From assembly GCF_021018895.1 (NCBI RefSeq), contig NC_079371.1, forward strand, positions 13,949,501 to 14,013,500: DNA of 64,000 bases. Reading direction: 5' to 3'. Shown piece after piece: positions 26,159 to 40,257 of the stretch (the stretch's first letter is position 1; every line of letters begins with the position of its first letter). The position numbers and the translations under genes were made by a program. This DNA is from Seriola aureovittata. Its lineage: Eukaryota; Chordata; Actinopteri; Carangiformes; Carangidae. The notes beneath the pieces are model-generated. The model was not told the DNA's origin. It saw only the letters and a list, made by a program, of their open reading frames with translations, and made no database searches.

Positions 26159-29100
26159 TATTCATTAACAATGAGAAATACAGACACTATCTGCTGTTGG
26201 AGTATTTATAAATATGACAAAGGAAATTGTGCCCTTCCTCATATCACAGAGGGAGAGAATATCCATGGACTAAGTAAGGGATAATACACTGTCACACTGT
26301 AACAAAAATGTGATTGTTTGAAATAATTTACCCAATCACATGTGTACAGGAAGCACAATATTACGTATCTGTAACTCACACTGTGTTTTAGCTTACTCTG
26401 CCTACATAACCCATACGTACTGTAATGTTGCAGCAGCATAATCGAAAGAGAAAATCTAGAGGGAACAGTATAATAACTGCATGAATGTACATCTGTACGA
26501 TGTTGCTTTTGATACTAACACAAGTTATTTTTCGTCTACTGCAGTACCATTGTGTTTTACCATATGCCCTTTTAGAGGTAAAAGTAGTGGTGTTTTAATT
26601 ATTATTCATCTTAAAAAAACAAAGAGCATATCATATGAATGTTCATTTGTTTTGGGCTTTTTTTTTTTTTGGACAAGGCTGCTCTGAGTAAGTTCTGTAT
26701 CAAAGGTTTTCATCTTTTACAAAACACAGAGTGAAAAAGACAAAATGTTAAGAGTGATCACAGGTTATCACTTTGCATGATTCTGCTCTCACTGCTATTT
26801 TCATAGTTTTCTAATTCCCTCTGCCCTGATGATAGATATAGTAAAAATCCTATACTCAACACTGACAATTTGCTTTTTTTTAATTTTCTGAATTTTTCTA
26901 TTCAAATGTGTGTCATGATTACCATTGCCAACCTGTGTCATGTTTTGCATGAACTGTTCGGACTTCCACGAGGCGTTTTTGACACTTGCCTATGTAGGTC
27001 ATGCATCCATCATCACATTCAGTGTCAGTATTGATGTTTACTGCTCTACCTGTTTGTCTGTCTTATGGAACAAAGTAAATGTTACACAGTGTACACATTC
27101 AAACTTTGTGAAATGTGCGTACCATTTATGCCTCCACGTACACACAAATATCTATACTGTCAGGTAACCTGGATTTTAAACTGTACATAGCAGTACCCCT
27201 AAGAACCAGTAATAATGGTTACAAACTGGAAAGACACATACAGTGAAGACTGAAAGCTACAGGTTGAATACTGGAATTCACTATGTTGATAAAAAAGGAA
27301 AAAAGGAAAGCATAAGAAGTGATGAGATGACAATCTCTGTTGTAATGTAAATGGATACATATGCATAATATTGATGAGAGTGTGTTTGAATGTGTTTATA
27401 GGTGATGTTGTATGTGTGTGAGGGGGAATATGTGCGTCTCCTTGCATGTATGAATGTGTGTGTGTGTGCGTGTGTGCACATATGTGTATACTGGCATGCA
27501 CCTTGCCAGAATATTTTATGTACACAAATGTATCTTGTACAAAAAAACTATATCAAAATATGATATAAGACTTAAGTATATGCTTGTAAATTAGTCATCA
27601 GTGAGTCAGGTCAAGTTTGCTTTGATAGAAGGCTTCAATGCTTGCCAGCGAATCTGTATTGGTCAGTTAAAGCTATACAGTCTGTGTTGTCATGCCTTTG
27701 TAAGATATTCCATTTAAATCTATGAAAAAAAATGAACTTCCATATGGTGAAATGATTTTTCTTGTCATTGAATTTTACTTGAGCCATTAAATATTGAGTC
27801 CTCAAAGTATATTTGGATCATGCTTGTCCTTCACTTTACACTGCTGTTTGATTAGATTTTTCTGAGAGTATTGTCATGTCAGTGATAGATGTGACATGAG
27901 AGCATACTGTCACTGTATTCCAATTATTGCAATTACATGCTAATGATATAAGACCCATCTAACTGGACATGGCATTTCACCTTCATAAATTCAGGAAATT
28001 AATGCCGCCGGGGATACGATTCAGCCTATGACATATATGTGTATATTTATGGCAAAAGAAAAAACGTAACCATTATTAAGCACGGAAGGGAACAAAGAAT
28101 TATAAGCTGTTTTGCACACCATCACTGCATGTCTCCTCAGAAGCATGCTAAAGGTTAAAGATGCTTTGTATTTGTTTTATTTTCTATTTTTAACACCAAC
28201 ACATTAATTGACAAATCACATGTAATACTAAACATTAAAGCAGATAGCCACTATGTCATACATAGGAAATACCCCATTGTTTTTCTTTATATTTAATGAT
28301 TAGGCTCTGGATATTGTTACATTTATATTAAAATAAATAGGTCTTTCAAATTTTCCTGAAAACTAAAATTTCCCCCACTTTGCACTTAATAGTGAGTACA
28401 AATGTAAGGGGCTGAAATGCAAAGAAACGTGGATGCTTAAAGTCCGTCATTAGCAAACAAATCTAAATAATAATATAATGGCGTACTATGGAAAATGGTT
28501 TACACATCCAGCAACATTAGCATTTATTTGGAGTTGTGTTGTGTTTATGATCACCTGATCAAAATCATCGGATCATTAGTTAGTCACTAATTTTGACAGA
28601 TAGTGTTTCACTAAAAACATACAGCCAAAAATGATGCTGATAAAGGTGAGAGCGAATTGAGACTGAACCAAAACAATTGTGGGCTGGAAAACTAAAACAG
28701 TGAGCGCTGAAAGACGCTCTTAAGCTCAGTAGAGCCGATGGGAAATAATAATTTCCTCAGGCTCTTAGAGTGATCCCTGTCACCTGACATTAGTCACGTG
28801 ATCCATTGCTGACATAAAAATATTGATTTATGCTTCATAAAATTTTATTTAATTTCAACTTTTCAAATTTAACCACCGAAACTGTTCCTAATGCTTCCTT
28901 CCATCCCACATATTTTGAATATAGCATCTGGCTATGACTTTGCAGGGTAAAGTGCAGAACATACAATATAAATGATATAAATCAAGCCTTAAATCATTCA
29001 CTGGATTTCCGGGTGATCCATGTTTCATTGAGGAAAGTTATTAACTCAGACAAATCAGTGGTGTTTTAAACATTGTATCAGATGTAGTAGTAGTAGAGAG

Positions 29101-31281
29101 AAACAAACTGCTGATTTGTCATCTGCATAGTAAGTCAAACTCTTAAATTATGTATGTCAGAAGGCTATACCTAAAGTTTATGTGGTCAATTAAACTACTG
29201 ATTGAATGTAGCACGCGAGTCTAAAGGGCACTTTTATGTTCTCTGTTTAGGAAGGGCAGAACGCTCCCCGATCAATTCCTACAATTTTGATTTGTTCCAA
29301 CAATACAAATCAATGTGCTTCCCGTCACCAGGTCGCTCCTCCACTCATTAGACTGTCCAGCCATTATCATATCAGCATAGGCCATAGACTCTAGGAAGAT
29401 GCCTATAAATTTCAGAGGAAAATCAATAGAACACAATAAACCTTTAATTTTAGCCTTTTGGTTCTAGGGCCAAGAAGTAAATCTAAGTTTAAGCCAGGAG
29501 TAGAAAAAAAGAATATTTGTTCCTTCTTGTAGCCTACTGTGGCTGCTCAGAATGACAGCCTTGATTTACTTTAGACTCACTGCGCATCATCATCTCCCAG
29601 CATCTTCAGTGATACCCTCAGGCTGTCTACAATACCTGTGGCCATTTGGCCTCATAGGCAGTGAAGATACAGAGAAGAAATATTGTAAATATATTAAAAA
29701 AAATGTATTTTATTTTATTTTGAGCTTTTTTGCCCATTGCTTGTAATACATCTGGACTGTGTATCTATATATCTATTCACCCATCCATCCATCTATGAGA
29801 ACTATGATGCCTCGAAGACAAACTCTGCAACAGCCTTGACAATCCCCCTGGGCTATGTATCCAACCTGAGGCCCTTTTGACTTCATGCTTTACTCACCCT
29901 TCTCTTATGAATACATACAGCCCCTCTGAGAGGAAACCTAAAGCATACAATATAGTGCAGGGGTTCATGTTCACAACAACAGGACATGACAGGATCTCTC
30001 GGCACTGACTCCTAATTTGCACGACACAAAGAGCCACGTCATGTACCTCGTAAAGCGCCAAAGGTTTGCTGGACTCTGTCATCTTGCCACATCTTCAGCA
30101 TATGTTCAGTCCCCAGTCTCCTTAAGAGAGCCGGCTGTGACCTGCCCCATTAGTTTTCCATGGTAATTGGCTAATAATGAGACGGTGACAGTGCCGAGGA
30201 TGTCCGCACTGTCAAAACACATGCATATCCAACTACACCAATCTGCATTTTCAGTAATTACTGCATATTTGAACAGTAAGGATTTTGTGATCTTAACAGG
30301 GCACACACAGAACCCCCCCCTTCTTACACAGCCCCACACCCTCCCTCCCCATCTGCTAACAAGCCAACTTATTGTAAGCCTACTTAGTTCTCAAGGTGTC
30401 ATCTGTTCAAGTGTCAGGAGAACATATAGAGATTGTCAAACAGTACACTCATTTCAAATTGTAATTAAACTGGCCATCAGGTACCTTGAGGCTGTTTAGT
30501 CAACAGCAGGGTACTAATTACTATAAGATGACCTTTGGAATAATATCTGGTGAATAATTCATAGTTGAGAAAATTGCTTCGGAGACATGCCAACGACATC
30601 CAAGGGACGGCTGAGTGTACACACAAAGAAAATTCCACTCAAAGATTTCAGCCCGGCCATGAAAATGAGGTCAGCAGATGGATGAAACTGTAGCTCCTTT
30701 TTTTCAACGGGAAAATGAGATGGTTGCGATAAGCTCTGGAAGACAAAATGAAAATTTTTCCTCCACAAAGAGAAATGTCGTGGACCAAAAATACAGACTG
30801 ACTCATGTAAAGTTAATGTAAAAGATTTTGGAGAGAGGAGACAGCCTGTCTCAGGGTGGCTTAAGAACCAACATTATCCTGCTGTGCAAGTTGACACATG
30901 TGTATGGACTCAGCTGGCTGTCAAATAAAACCTTGTAAATGATGGTTCTTAAATCATGATTAAACAAAAAAATAAACACTATTTTAATTCAAGATAGACC
31001 TCATGGCATGCATGAGGATGTTAAAAACGCTGAAAACAGCTGACTAGATAAACCTGTTTTATTTATTTCATAGCCCAATGAAGAAAAAAAACAGGAGAAT
31101 ATAAGACAGATAATGAAAGTGAAAGAAATGCATAGTGTTACTTAAAAAAGAGGCTATAATATTAAAGACAACAGACTCGTCATCCTGCAGTGACTTTCAA
31201 ATCCACTAACAGCATCTATTCCCTCACGCTTTAAATGTTTCTGTGGAGTGTTCTGCACAGAGAGGGTAAAGGTCCTGAAGA

Positions 31282-31303
31282 GTTTTTTTTTTTTTTTTTT
31301 TTT
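31282..31303. repeat. poly-T run
   Basis: About 22 consecutive T residues in non-coding DNA. No retroposon body recognised on the minus strand. Confidence 0.8.
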
Positions 31304-32274
31304 CCATCACTGCTTAACCTTTAGGGACACTTTGCAGAAATTGCTCCCGGGACAATGCACAAAACTGTCCTCCACATCACTGCGCGACATAAATACATAT
31401 AGAGTTGGAAAACTAGTCCTCAAATCTACACCAACGCGTGGAACTCTGTTGACAGCAGATGAATCTAAGTGAATGAAAAATCTGGGTGATGGGTGGCTAA
31501 ATCAATAACAATTTAGGAGTAAAACATAAAAGTTTTTTTTTTGTTTTGTTTTTTTTGCCTACGCTGGCTTCTTCCAGGTTGACACTGTCTCTATTACTGA
31601 AGTACACATAAGTGGTGACCCAGTAGGCTGAGCACCATGACAATGATGTTAACCATATGGCCAGGCCGTCTGAATAACCACATTCAGTATGATCTCAATT
31701 GAGTATTTATGGGAAGGTTTCAAAAGAGGGTCAGACACAACGCTCTTCACTGCCATCATAGAGGACCCAAATGATTAGTCAAAATTTGGGGTAATTGGTA
31801 GTAATTAACTTTGACCTTGTCCTCTTGGACATTAGAGAACCCAAGCCATGCCAGAAAATCTCCCTCTGCCATTAGAGAGCAATTACTGATAGGAGACCAT
31901 ACAGCAAAATTAGTTCTATGCAGCTGTGTGTCTTTATTTCATTCAAATGTTTTTTGCACTGAAAAGATGTTCAGTATACAAAAGATAGATCTCATTTATG
32001 TATCATGTACTTGAAAGACATTAATGAAAGATTTTTTTTTCGTCTAGTGATATTGTTGTTGCTAAGTGGGTAGTCATAAAGTTCCTACACTGTCGTTCCC
32101 AGTCACAACAGTTTTGTGCTGTAATTGATTGGCCTGTCCTTGGCCTTTTTTAAATGGAGTTTTTTCTTTTTGTTTGTTTTGTTTTTTCACAAAAAAAACT
32201 TGTTATACAGAAAAACACCACAACTCATATGAGCCTGTGACGATTTTTCTTACTGAGAACAACTTTCATAACCT

Positions 32275-32565
32275 GAGTCTACACGCTAGCTGCTACAGTA
32301 GGGCACAACTCTGCTTCGAGCTAACAACAGCATGCTCATAGTCTGATAATGACACTTTTAACATGCTGATGTTTAGACATTTAAGATATGTCACTTAAAA
32401 CCAAAGATGTCAACCTCATGGTTGTGCTTGATGTCAGGAATCAACAAAGTCTGTAGGATTCATTTCCTGTTGACCATGAACATCAATCTATCTAAGTGGT
32501 GGACTGACAGACAGACCATCATTGTTATAGTTGCTGCTAAGAGGGCTAAAGGAGAAGAAAATATA
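32275..32565. repeat. degraded teleost interspersed repeat
   Basis: The stretch contains, in order, GCTAGCTGCTAC, an AACATGCTGATGTTTAGAC segment, AACCTCATGGTTG...GATGTCAGG, GACCATGAAC, AAGTGGTGGACTGACAGACAG and a GCTAAGAGGGCTAAA end. This order of motifs corresponds, as I remember it, to a repeat that is very common in perch-like fishes. The copy is heavily mutated, and I do not know the family's formal name. It contains no gene: the open frames at 32407-32688 (+) and 32460-32708 (-) overlap the repeat and have no known domain. Confidence 0.55.
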
Positions 32566-33534
32566 CAAAAATGTTTCTGTGTCGTTCTAATCATTAATAA
32601 CAAGGACCACTTTTGTTGTTTAATTCTCCCAGGGTTTTCCTGCCTAAATAAAAAAAAGATGATACATGTTGGCTTGCCTGATAGGTAATAAAGAGAAACC
32701 AAGTTCAAATCATGCCCCTTTCGCAGTAAGGAAGTACATCAGAGAAACTGCTTTTACTGCGAGTTCTTTGTGCGTATCTAAAGACAGTATCACAGGGCAG
32801 CCACTGTGCCTGACAAGCCTGTTCACGTTCAGCACACACACAGCTTTCCTGCAGTTAAGGCAGCAAGTCCCCGAAGCTCTTCCTCCGTGGAGTTTATTGT
32901 CAGAGTCTCTCCGATGGTAGGACGCCTCTCCCTCCTCTTTGAAATCCGGAAGATCAAACAAAACAACAGTGTTGACGCAGGGTGTGTTGTGTTTGTGGTT
33001 TGAATATATAATCAATTTCCATGGTTAGAGGTTTTTATTTGTTGTTGTATTGTTGCTAAATTACTAAATGGATAATGAATGTGGTAATATACCCTACTAC
33101 ACTATATGTTGACTTTGATTAACTATCTATCTATCTATCATCATAAAAATAAATTGTTGTTTGCACTGTTATAGTAGGACTGGCGATGGGGAACACTTTA
33201 GCAATCCCTGTAGGCCGCCACATTGGTGGGCTGGTCAAAAAATCCATAAAGTTTTTGCCGGCCCTCTCTGTGCTCCGGGACTGGGCTCGCAATCCCTCAG
33301 CGATGTGACCAGAGCCACTGCCCCTTCCCCCAAGGTCTGCCTATAATACAAGCCTGCCTTAAGTAAAGGCCTGTTACCTACAGCAGTTGAGCTAAATAAA
33401 GGCGCCAGTTATTATCTGAGGAAATACAGTTGTTGAAAACTGTTATGGATCCGCTGCAAATGCCCCCTGATGACGTACTAGAAAATGTTTGCACCCAAAT
33501 CATTTTGAAAGAGCAACCCAAAATGGGAAAAGTG

Positions 33535-33578
33535 TATATATATAAATATATATAAATATGTATATATATATATACATA

Positions 33579-33609
<31 letters not shown>

Positions 33610-33613
33610 GTGT
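33535..33613. repeat. compound TA / GT microsatellite
   Basis: A TATATAAATA-type tract runs into a (GT)n tract at about 33580-33613. The minus-strand frame (His/Thr/Tyr-rich) over it is an artefact. Confidence 0.85.
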
Positions 33614-34161
33614 ACACATATACTTTTGTAACTTGCCCAAAATATGTGAAAGCACTGGTATGGTCATTTAATCACTTTCAAAAGTAGTATTATTCAAGGC
33701 AATCAACCTTTACTTTCAAGAACATCCATTGAACAATGGCAAGCGAAAGCATGGTGGGATGAAAAGAAAGAAGCAACAGGGAAAATCAATATAGCAATTA
33801 TGTGTGCAGATAATGGACACCAAGGTGTTATTTTGGAGGGACCGAAAAGAAGAGGTGACATAAAGCCAATTCAAATAGTGCAAACATTTCATTGTCTCAC
33901 ATCTGGCGCTTCTGGCATGGATTTAGTGTCACCAGGCTCTAGAAAACCAACTGTGTTTTTTGTTGTTTTCCTGCATTGCCACAGCTGAATTAGCATTGTT
34001 TAGCACAATCTAATCATTGAGCTCTTCTTTATGTTTGCACACAATCACCAGCCTCTGTTAAAATTCAGTTTGCTATTATGTCTTTATCGGTAGAAACCCA
34101 GAAAACAGAGGCAACAAACAGCGATTAGCTAATTGAGATCTTAGACAACAAAATCCCCTTC

Positions 34162-34162
<1 letters not shown>

Positions 34163-34205
<43 letters not shown>
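34163..34205. repeat. CA microsatellite
   Basis: Pure (CA)n of about 43 bases, followed by a shorter CA run and an AG run. No coding role. Confidence 0.95.
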
Positions 34206-34208
<3 letters not shown>

Positions 34209-35780
34209 GCACACACACAAAGAGAGAGAGAGACATGGGGCAAGTGCAAGAGGAAGAAGGACAGATAAATGCACACGCACGCACACATTCCTCCCCTCAC
34301 CCCCCTCCATGCTTTTACCTGCTCAAAGAGGTCACCTCCAGCTCTGTCGAGCTTTGCAGGTGGGTCAGAGATCTGGATTTGATAACTGGAGGGAGTTTAG
34401 AGAGCAGACATTTGACAAGCATGACAATGCTCTGACAGCCCTCATTGGGCCATGATTAATGACTGACATCCCTGTCGCCTGTCTCATACAGAATGCAAAT
34501 GCTGCGCTGGGAGAAAATTACCCTAATGTGGCCCGTAATTGGATGCAGGAAGTATCACGTAAAGCAAGAACGCAATGGGGCTTCTTGTTCCTGAAACAAG
34601 GCTTTATTATAGAGAACACTACAGAGATGATGAGAGAGATGCCGCAGCATGATTGAAAATGACCGCCAGCAAATCCTTCTCATTTGTAGCAACACACTGA
34701 CATTTAGCAGCGAGTCCAGGGATGAGAAGAGTTGATGTTTGGCGTCTTGAGTTGAAAAGTCACTCCTTGGCTGGCTGCCTCACTTCATGCACTAATCATT
34801 TTTTATTTTGCTGTTTGGTCAAATGTTACCGAGTTGGGGCAGCAGTTTTACACCACGCATTGTACCACAGCGAGGGCAGCCGTGTCAATACATTTTGAAT
34901 ATTAACTCTACATGTACCTGATTTATTAAGCTTGACATTGAGTAGGTGCTCTAGGTGCTCCTTGCAAACAGCTGGCATCAGATTTTAATGAATATGCATA
35001 GCGGATATCATGCACTGACATTTGTCATTGCGTGTTTTGACTGGAACTGGAAGTTCACTTAATCTTCTCAAGGGCACTGAGTCTCGAAGCAATGGCTTTG
35101 CTAGACAAAAGAAAGTTTAGCATGACTATAATCTTACTATTTACTATATTTGGTTTCTACGGAAGCGCAGAATATATTTTCAACATCCCTCAGTGCTAAA
35201 ACATGACAGTTGTTCTAGCTGCTTTGGTAGCTGCAGTGTTGCTATTCCCTTTGCCCTTGTATGGTTCCATTTAGCGATGCCTCGCTGAATGGTACATCAA
35301 ATGAGCAAGTGCTTTAATGAAAGGACTGAACTGAAAGCCACATTTGTCATTTAATGCTGATCGCTTCGAAGGCTTCCACTGAAAGACAAATGACCATTCT
35401 GACGCTGAGTATGATTATGGATGTTGTTTCACTCTCCAAATAACATTTACATTTAGAAAAAAAAAAGCCTAGAATTGAGGTTTTCAAAAAAATTCAAGGA
35501 GTCCATTTGTCAGACATCTCACATTGTGTCCGTTCTAAAGTCTGTGTTAACAACATTCTGAGAGGCTTTATTATTCAAATGCTGTTCAGCAAAAAAAAAA
35601 AAAAAGACACCCACAAAAGCATAAATGCAAGAAAAGACAGAACAATATGAGTGTTATCTTTAGTGATGATTTGTCTGTGATTGTTTCGTTTGTAATTAAA
35701 GAGCAAACTGTAAACTATGAAATCCACTGGGAGGAGGAGAAGGGGGGTTGACTGTCATAAAGCGACCTGGTGATGCTGTC

Positions 35781-35806
35781 GGGGGGGGGGGGGGGGGGGG
35801 GGGGGG
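35781..35806. repeat. G26 homopolymer
   Basis: Twenty-six consecutive G residues, unusual in this A+T-rich setting. The true length is doubtful because sequencing across such runs is error-prone. Confidence 0.85.
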
Positions 35807-37210
35807 CACTTGCATGTCATCATCCCACTGGTGGGGGTAAGTGTCAAAAAGCAGAGCTGCTTTTTGAAGACTGGAGCAATTACAAAGACAAACAATTATG
35901 AAAAACTAAGAGAAAAGGGAGATGTACAGTAATGAGCAAATTTGATATTCTGTATGTTGTATCACTAAAAGGCGATGCTGAATGTCTCTTGTGAAGTCTC
36001 TCATTATCCTGATTGTATAATAGATATAATCAAGCAACAATGTCCAATTAGGAGTGCATATGCATGCCTCTTGCTTAAATAAAAAGGGATAAATGAACAA
36101 TTGACACTGCAAATTTGTTTGCATGAAACACTGGGGCTGCTCCCTAATCAGAGAGTTATTGATGAATCCAGGAGCTTAAGAAAAAAAAAAAAAAAGAGGT
36201 TTGATGTATATCTGTGATACGATGGAGGCTGTGGGATGTGAACAAACAGTCCTTTCCAGGTGGTTTGAGTGATTGCCTAATCCCCTGTAGCTAGATGATT
36301 GCAGAGCAAGGTCAGTTTGAAGGCTCAGACTGATTGAGTGCTGTCTGTGGTCGGGGGCTCGCTCGAGTCTCTGATGCCATTAGATGGACAGCGGCTGAAG
36401 ATTCACTCTGGAGTTTTTCAACACTTGAACCAAACCTGTCCAAACTGAATGACATTGGTGTGTCAGTAATCATCGCGGTATAGTGACGGAAACAATATAA
36501 ACAACAATCATCAAGACTGTGTTTTCATTGATAATCAGTGATGGGGGGGGGGTTGTTTTTAAAATGGGATTAGATAAGAGTACAGATGTGGCTGTAGTTC
36601 AGAATTCGCCACAATATTATGTACCTCTGTGTATTTCAAAGCTACTGTGTTGTTGTCTTTTTGCTTTTATATACTTTTTATCACCCTGTCTAGAGTGCTG
36701 GGTTTGACACATACGTGATAACCACATTACCGTCCCCAAATTACTTCTCCTAGTCTTTCCTGATTTTCATTTGCATGGTATCAGGTATTGACTGTTTTCT
36801 TCTAAATAAACCCTGTTGCCAGTGTTGTCAAGCTGTATCTTGTACCTCATCGACACCCATGTATTCCTCAAGCTGTCATTTTGTTACTAAACTGGGTTTG
36901 TGGTATAAAATTCAGCATTTCCTGAGACTGCAATTGGATCACCCCCTACCACTATGTACATTCAAATACCGAGGGAAAGTGCTGTTCTGTATATCAAACT
37001 CCACTAGTCTGCAGCAGAAATCCTTTGTGCGGACATCTCTGTGACAGCTCCTTGGCAACTTGTACGCCTGTGTGCCACAAGCTCCCTAAGCTGACTGTTT
37101 GGATCAAGTGGGAAGAGGCAGCAATCCCAAAGAGAACAAAATAGCAGATCCCAGCAGCTTTCACAGCCAATGCTATGAGATTTACTAGACTAGAGAGAAG
37201 GGTGTGGAAG

Positions 37211-37224
37211 TGTGTGTGTGTGTG

Positions 37225-37283
<59 letters not shown>

Positions 37284-37285
37284 GT
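37211..37285. repeat. long TG microsatellite
   Basis: About 75 bases of TG repeat with one CATG and one CG interruption. The minus-strand frame reads poly(Thr-His) and is an artefact. Confidence 0.95.
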
Positions 37286-40230
37286 AAGACTGGGAGGGGC
37301 ATAGATGTACTTTGAAATCTTTTGAAATGTCAGACAAACAAGAGTCACAAGAGGCATTATGTTTCCATAATGATGATGCGCTGAAGCTTAAGCCTTTCTT
37401 TTAAAAGGCTTAGGAAACGGATGAAAGCCTTTTTTTCCCCTTTACCATGAGCACTTTGGAGTGTCAAGCTAATCAGTTGTTGCAAATTACTGACACTTTT
37501 TTACTCAAAGCAAACAGCTAATATTTTAAAATAAAGTTCAAAAGGTAAATAACCATGTAAATATTTTGAACGCATTTGATTTAATTAATTCATGTCTACA
37601 TTTATTTGGTTTAAAAGGCCTTTTTTTGATGTAATAATTGAAATTGTTTGCTCTGGTAATTTCCTGAATTCTAATTCCATAAGAAAGGAAAATGCTGTAT
37701 ATACATATACTCTGTGAAAACTAAACTTTAATACGAAAAAAAAACAAAAAAAAAAACAAAAGCACTGAATTTGAAACTTCCTTCAATTTGACTCCCAAAT
37801 ACAGATGAAATCAAAGATGATTTTGAGCACACACAGCTTTGTTTACATTTCCCTTTTCATCCCTTTTTAATCCCCTAAAACCACACGCGGGTACGAGCTC
37901 GCCACTAGTGATTCTCGGGCAACTGAGCTTTAAAGACACAGGCAGAATTGGTTCCAGTCCGGTGGACACTCCACATCATTTAATGTATTCCAGTCTATTA
38001 CCACTTTTGTTCTGACACCTCATTCTTTTCCACCAATATATGAGGGGGGTCATTCAATAACTGACACCTCTCTTCCATACCGTAGTCACATCTCTGTTGC
38101 TGTTTGAGCATGTGTCACAGCTGAGAGGCCTGAATTTCAAGAGATAGATTTGCTGACAGAGACATCCCATCACTCCTTGGACTGAGGCTCGCACAGGAAA
38201 CGCTACACTGTAAAGGTGCAGTAGCCTTGTCACTTTCATCTGAGGTAATTGATCACAGCAGACAACAGCTGATGTGTGCAAGTCAATTGTAGGGGGCAAA
38301 GGGATGCTGCTTATTCAGATAAAAGATCTCTTGCATCCCTCCAGTCACTTTCATTGATACGTTGGCACCATACTTAACTTGAAATCAACCTAGCAGGAGG
38401 TTACCTCTTAGGAAATACATTAACATGTTGGTCAAATATGACCGTGCATACGGTAGATTGCTAAAACTTAAACTTATTTCCGTCTGGTTAAAAATTCCAT
38501 CTTCCCATTAGGGCTTAAAATACCTTACCAGGCTCTCGACAGGCTGCCCATATGAGGCGCTGCGAGTGAGGCATTTAGCTGTCACAGTGCAGGTGCACAG
38601 GGAAAACCATTCTGACTAAAAAAAACAAGCACACCCTGAGAGTTCTCAAATGTCACTTAGCATTCAAGGGCTTCGTGATTCATTAGTAACCTAGCAGACT
38701 GGTTAGATGGAAGCATCTGTTTTCTGGTTTCAGTCCTTATGCCATCAATGTCACAAATAATCACATACAACAGGTGGTTTTACAGCTACAGGTACTTTAA
38801 CATCCACTCTGCTCCATTATACCTGCCATTATTCTGCACTGTTTGTTCATAAAGTTGGTGTCTTTTTTTGAGATCATTGAGATTCCTTCTACCTTTTATT
38901 ATCAGTGTATTATTTTATAATAGTTTAGCTTTATCATTTGAGATGAATTTGTCTTCTGATCGAATATATAGTTTTTTGCTTGCATTTTTCCTGCAGCTTG
39001 CAACCAGAACTTTATTGACAGACAAAGTTTTTGTCATCAGTTGTGCAAACAAGTGACTGATGTATCATTATAGGAGAATATGACAATCCATCATGTGCTA
39101 TAGCTACACTTGAGGCCTCAAAAATAGAAACCGTGTGATTTTCACTATTTTTCTTCTCAATATGACACATGAAAAGAAAAAAAACGACAACAAACTGATG
39201 ATACTTAATTCATCTGCACTTAGGGGGATGAAGGCGAGTGCCACAACACGGACGTTCCTGATTGATGGCAAAGCGACACCTTTTAAAAACATATCAATGA
39301 GCTGCAGTGCTGTTTTGAATGACATTTCTTCATTACAATCAACATAGATACTGTAATTTATTTTGAATCAGTCACTGACAGCATTTTGCTTCCCAAAATA
39401 CTCACTGCAGAAACGTGTATTAATCCGCAGCTGAACATAGTTCCCAAAAAATATACTATTTATCCCTGTTTGAGTAACATCTACTAAAACCTATGGTGCC
39501 TAGCGTTTTTTTTTTATACAGAACTATATTTGTGACCTTCAGAGTAGAACGCAGTTGGATTGGTGGTGAGTCAGGAAGAAGTGCTGGGAGACAGCCAAAC
39601 TGTTGTTGGTTTTGCTCTTTTCATAGGGTTTCTTGACAAGAACAACGATATGAAAAATATTTCCTACCGTATTCTTTGAAGACAAAATCTTCATAAATAC
39701 CACATAATACAAGGGTTGGCAAATAGTAGCCTACCTCAATGAAACAGGTAATGTTCATATGTTCATTCATTTTTTTTTTTTTTTTTTATGTAGTAAAACA
39801 CCACACCAACATGGCCTCAAAAACATGGAACACAGGATATAACACTCACTAGACAGCATTATTCAGTGGCCACTCTTGGTTGTGTTTATTGATGGTGTAA
39901 TGTTTAATTCTGCACGGCACAACCTCATGGCACAATACATTGAATACCCATCTGACCTAGCAGAGCAGTATATGATGTTATTTATTTAACGTTTATGTGG
40001 GTTGGCTGATCATATAAGATCTTTCCCATCACTGCTGTTCATTCTTCATTACAAACACTTATGATTCAGCAGTACTGATGGTATGTTTAAAGGATTGGAA
40101 AGTTTGGTCACAAGGTAGAAATGAAGCTGTCACACATACAGATTTTTATTTTTCAACTGTCTGCTGAAAATTTATCGCCTACGGTGTCATCCTGTGAGAG
40201 ATGCTGTCCACTTTCTTCCCTCTCTAAAGT

Positions 40231-40257
40231 AACCCTCCAACTCAGAGTTGGAGGGTT
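40231..40257. repeat. 27-bp near-perfect palindrome
   Basis: AACCCTCCAACTC at 40231-40243 is followed by one A and then its exact reverse complement at 40245-40257. The symmetry stops at both ends. It could be a cruciform, an RNA hairpin if transcribed, or a remnant of a repeat; no neighbouring feature explains it. Confidence 0.9.

Larger units (their letters stand above)
24432..32274. other. non-coding DNA downstream of the protocadherin gene
   Basis: No host exon, RNA gene or intact mobile element recognised. Open frames are short and lack known motifs. The visible content is simple sequence: a C-rich tract at 26104-26158, a TG-rich patch at about 27411-27485, a poly-T run at about 31282-31303, and ordinary A+T-rich DNA. 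The strand of any unannotated longer 3' UTR at the left edge would be +. Confidence 0.5.
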
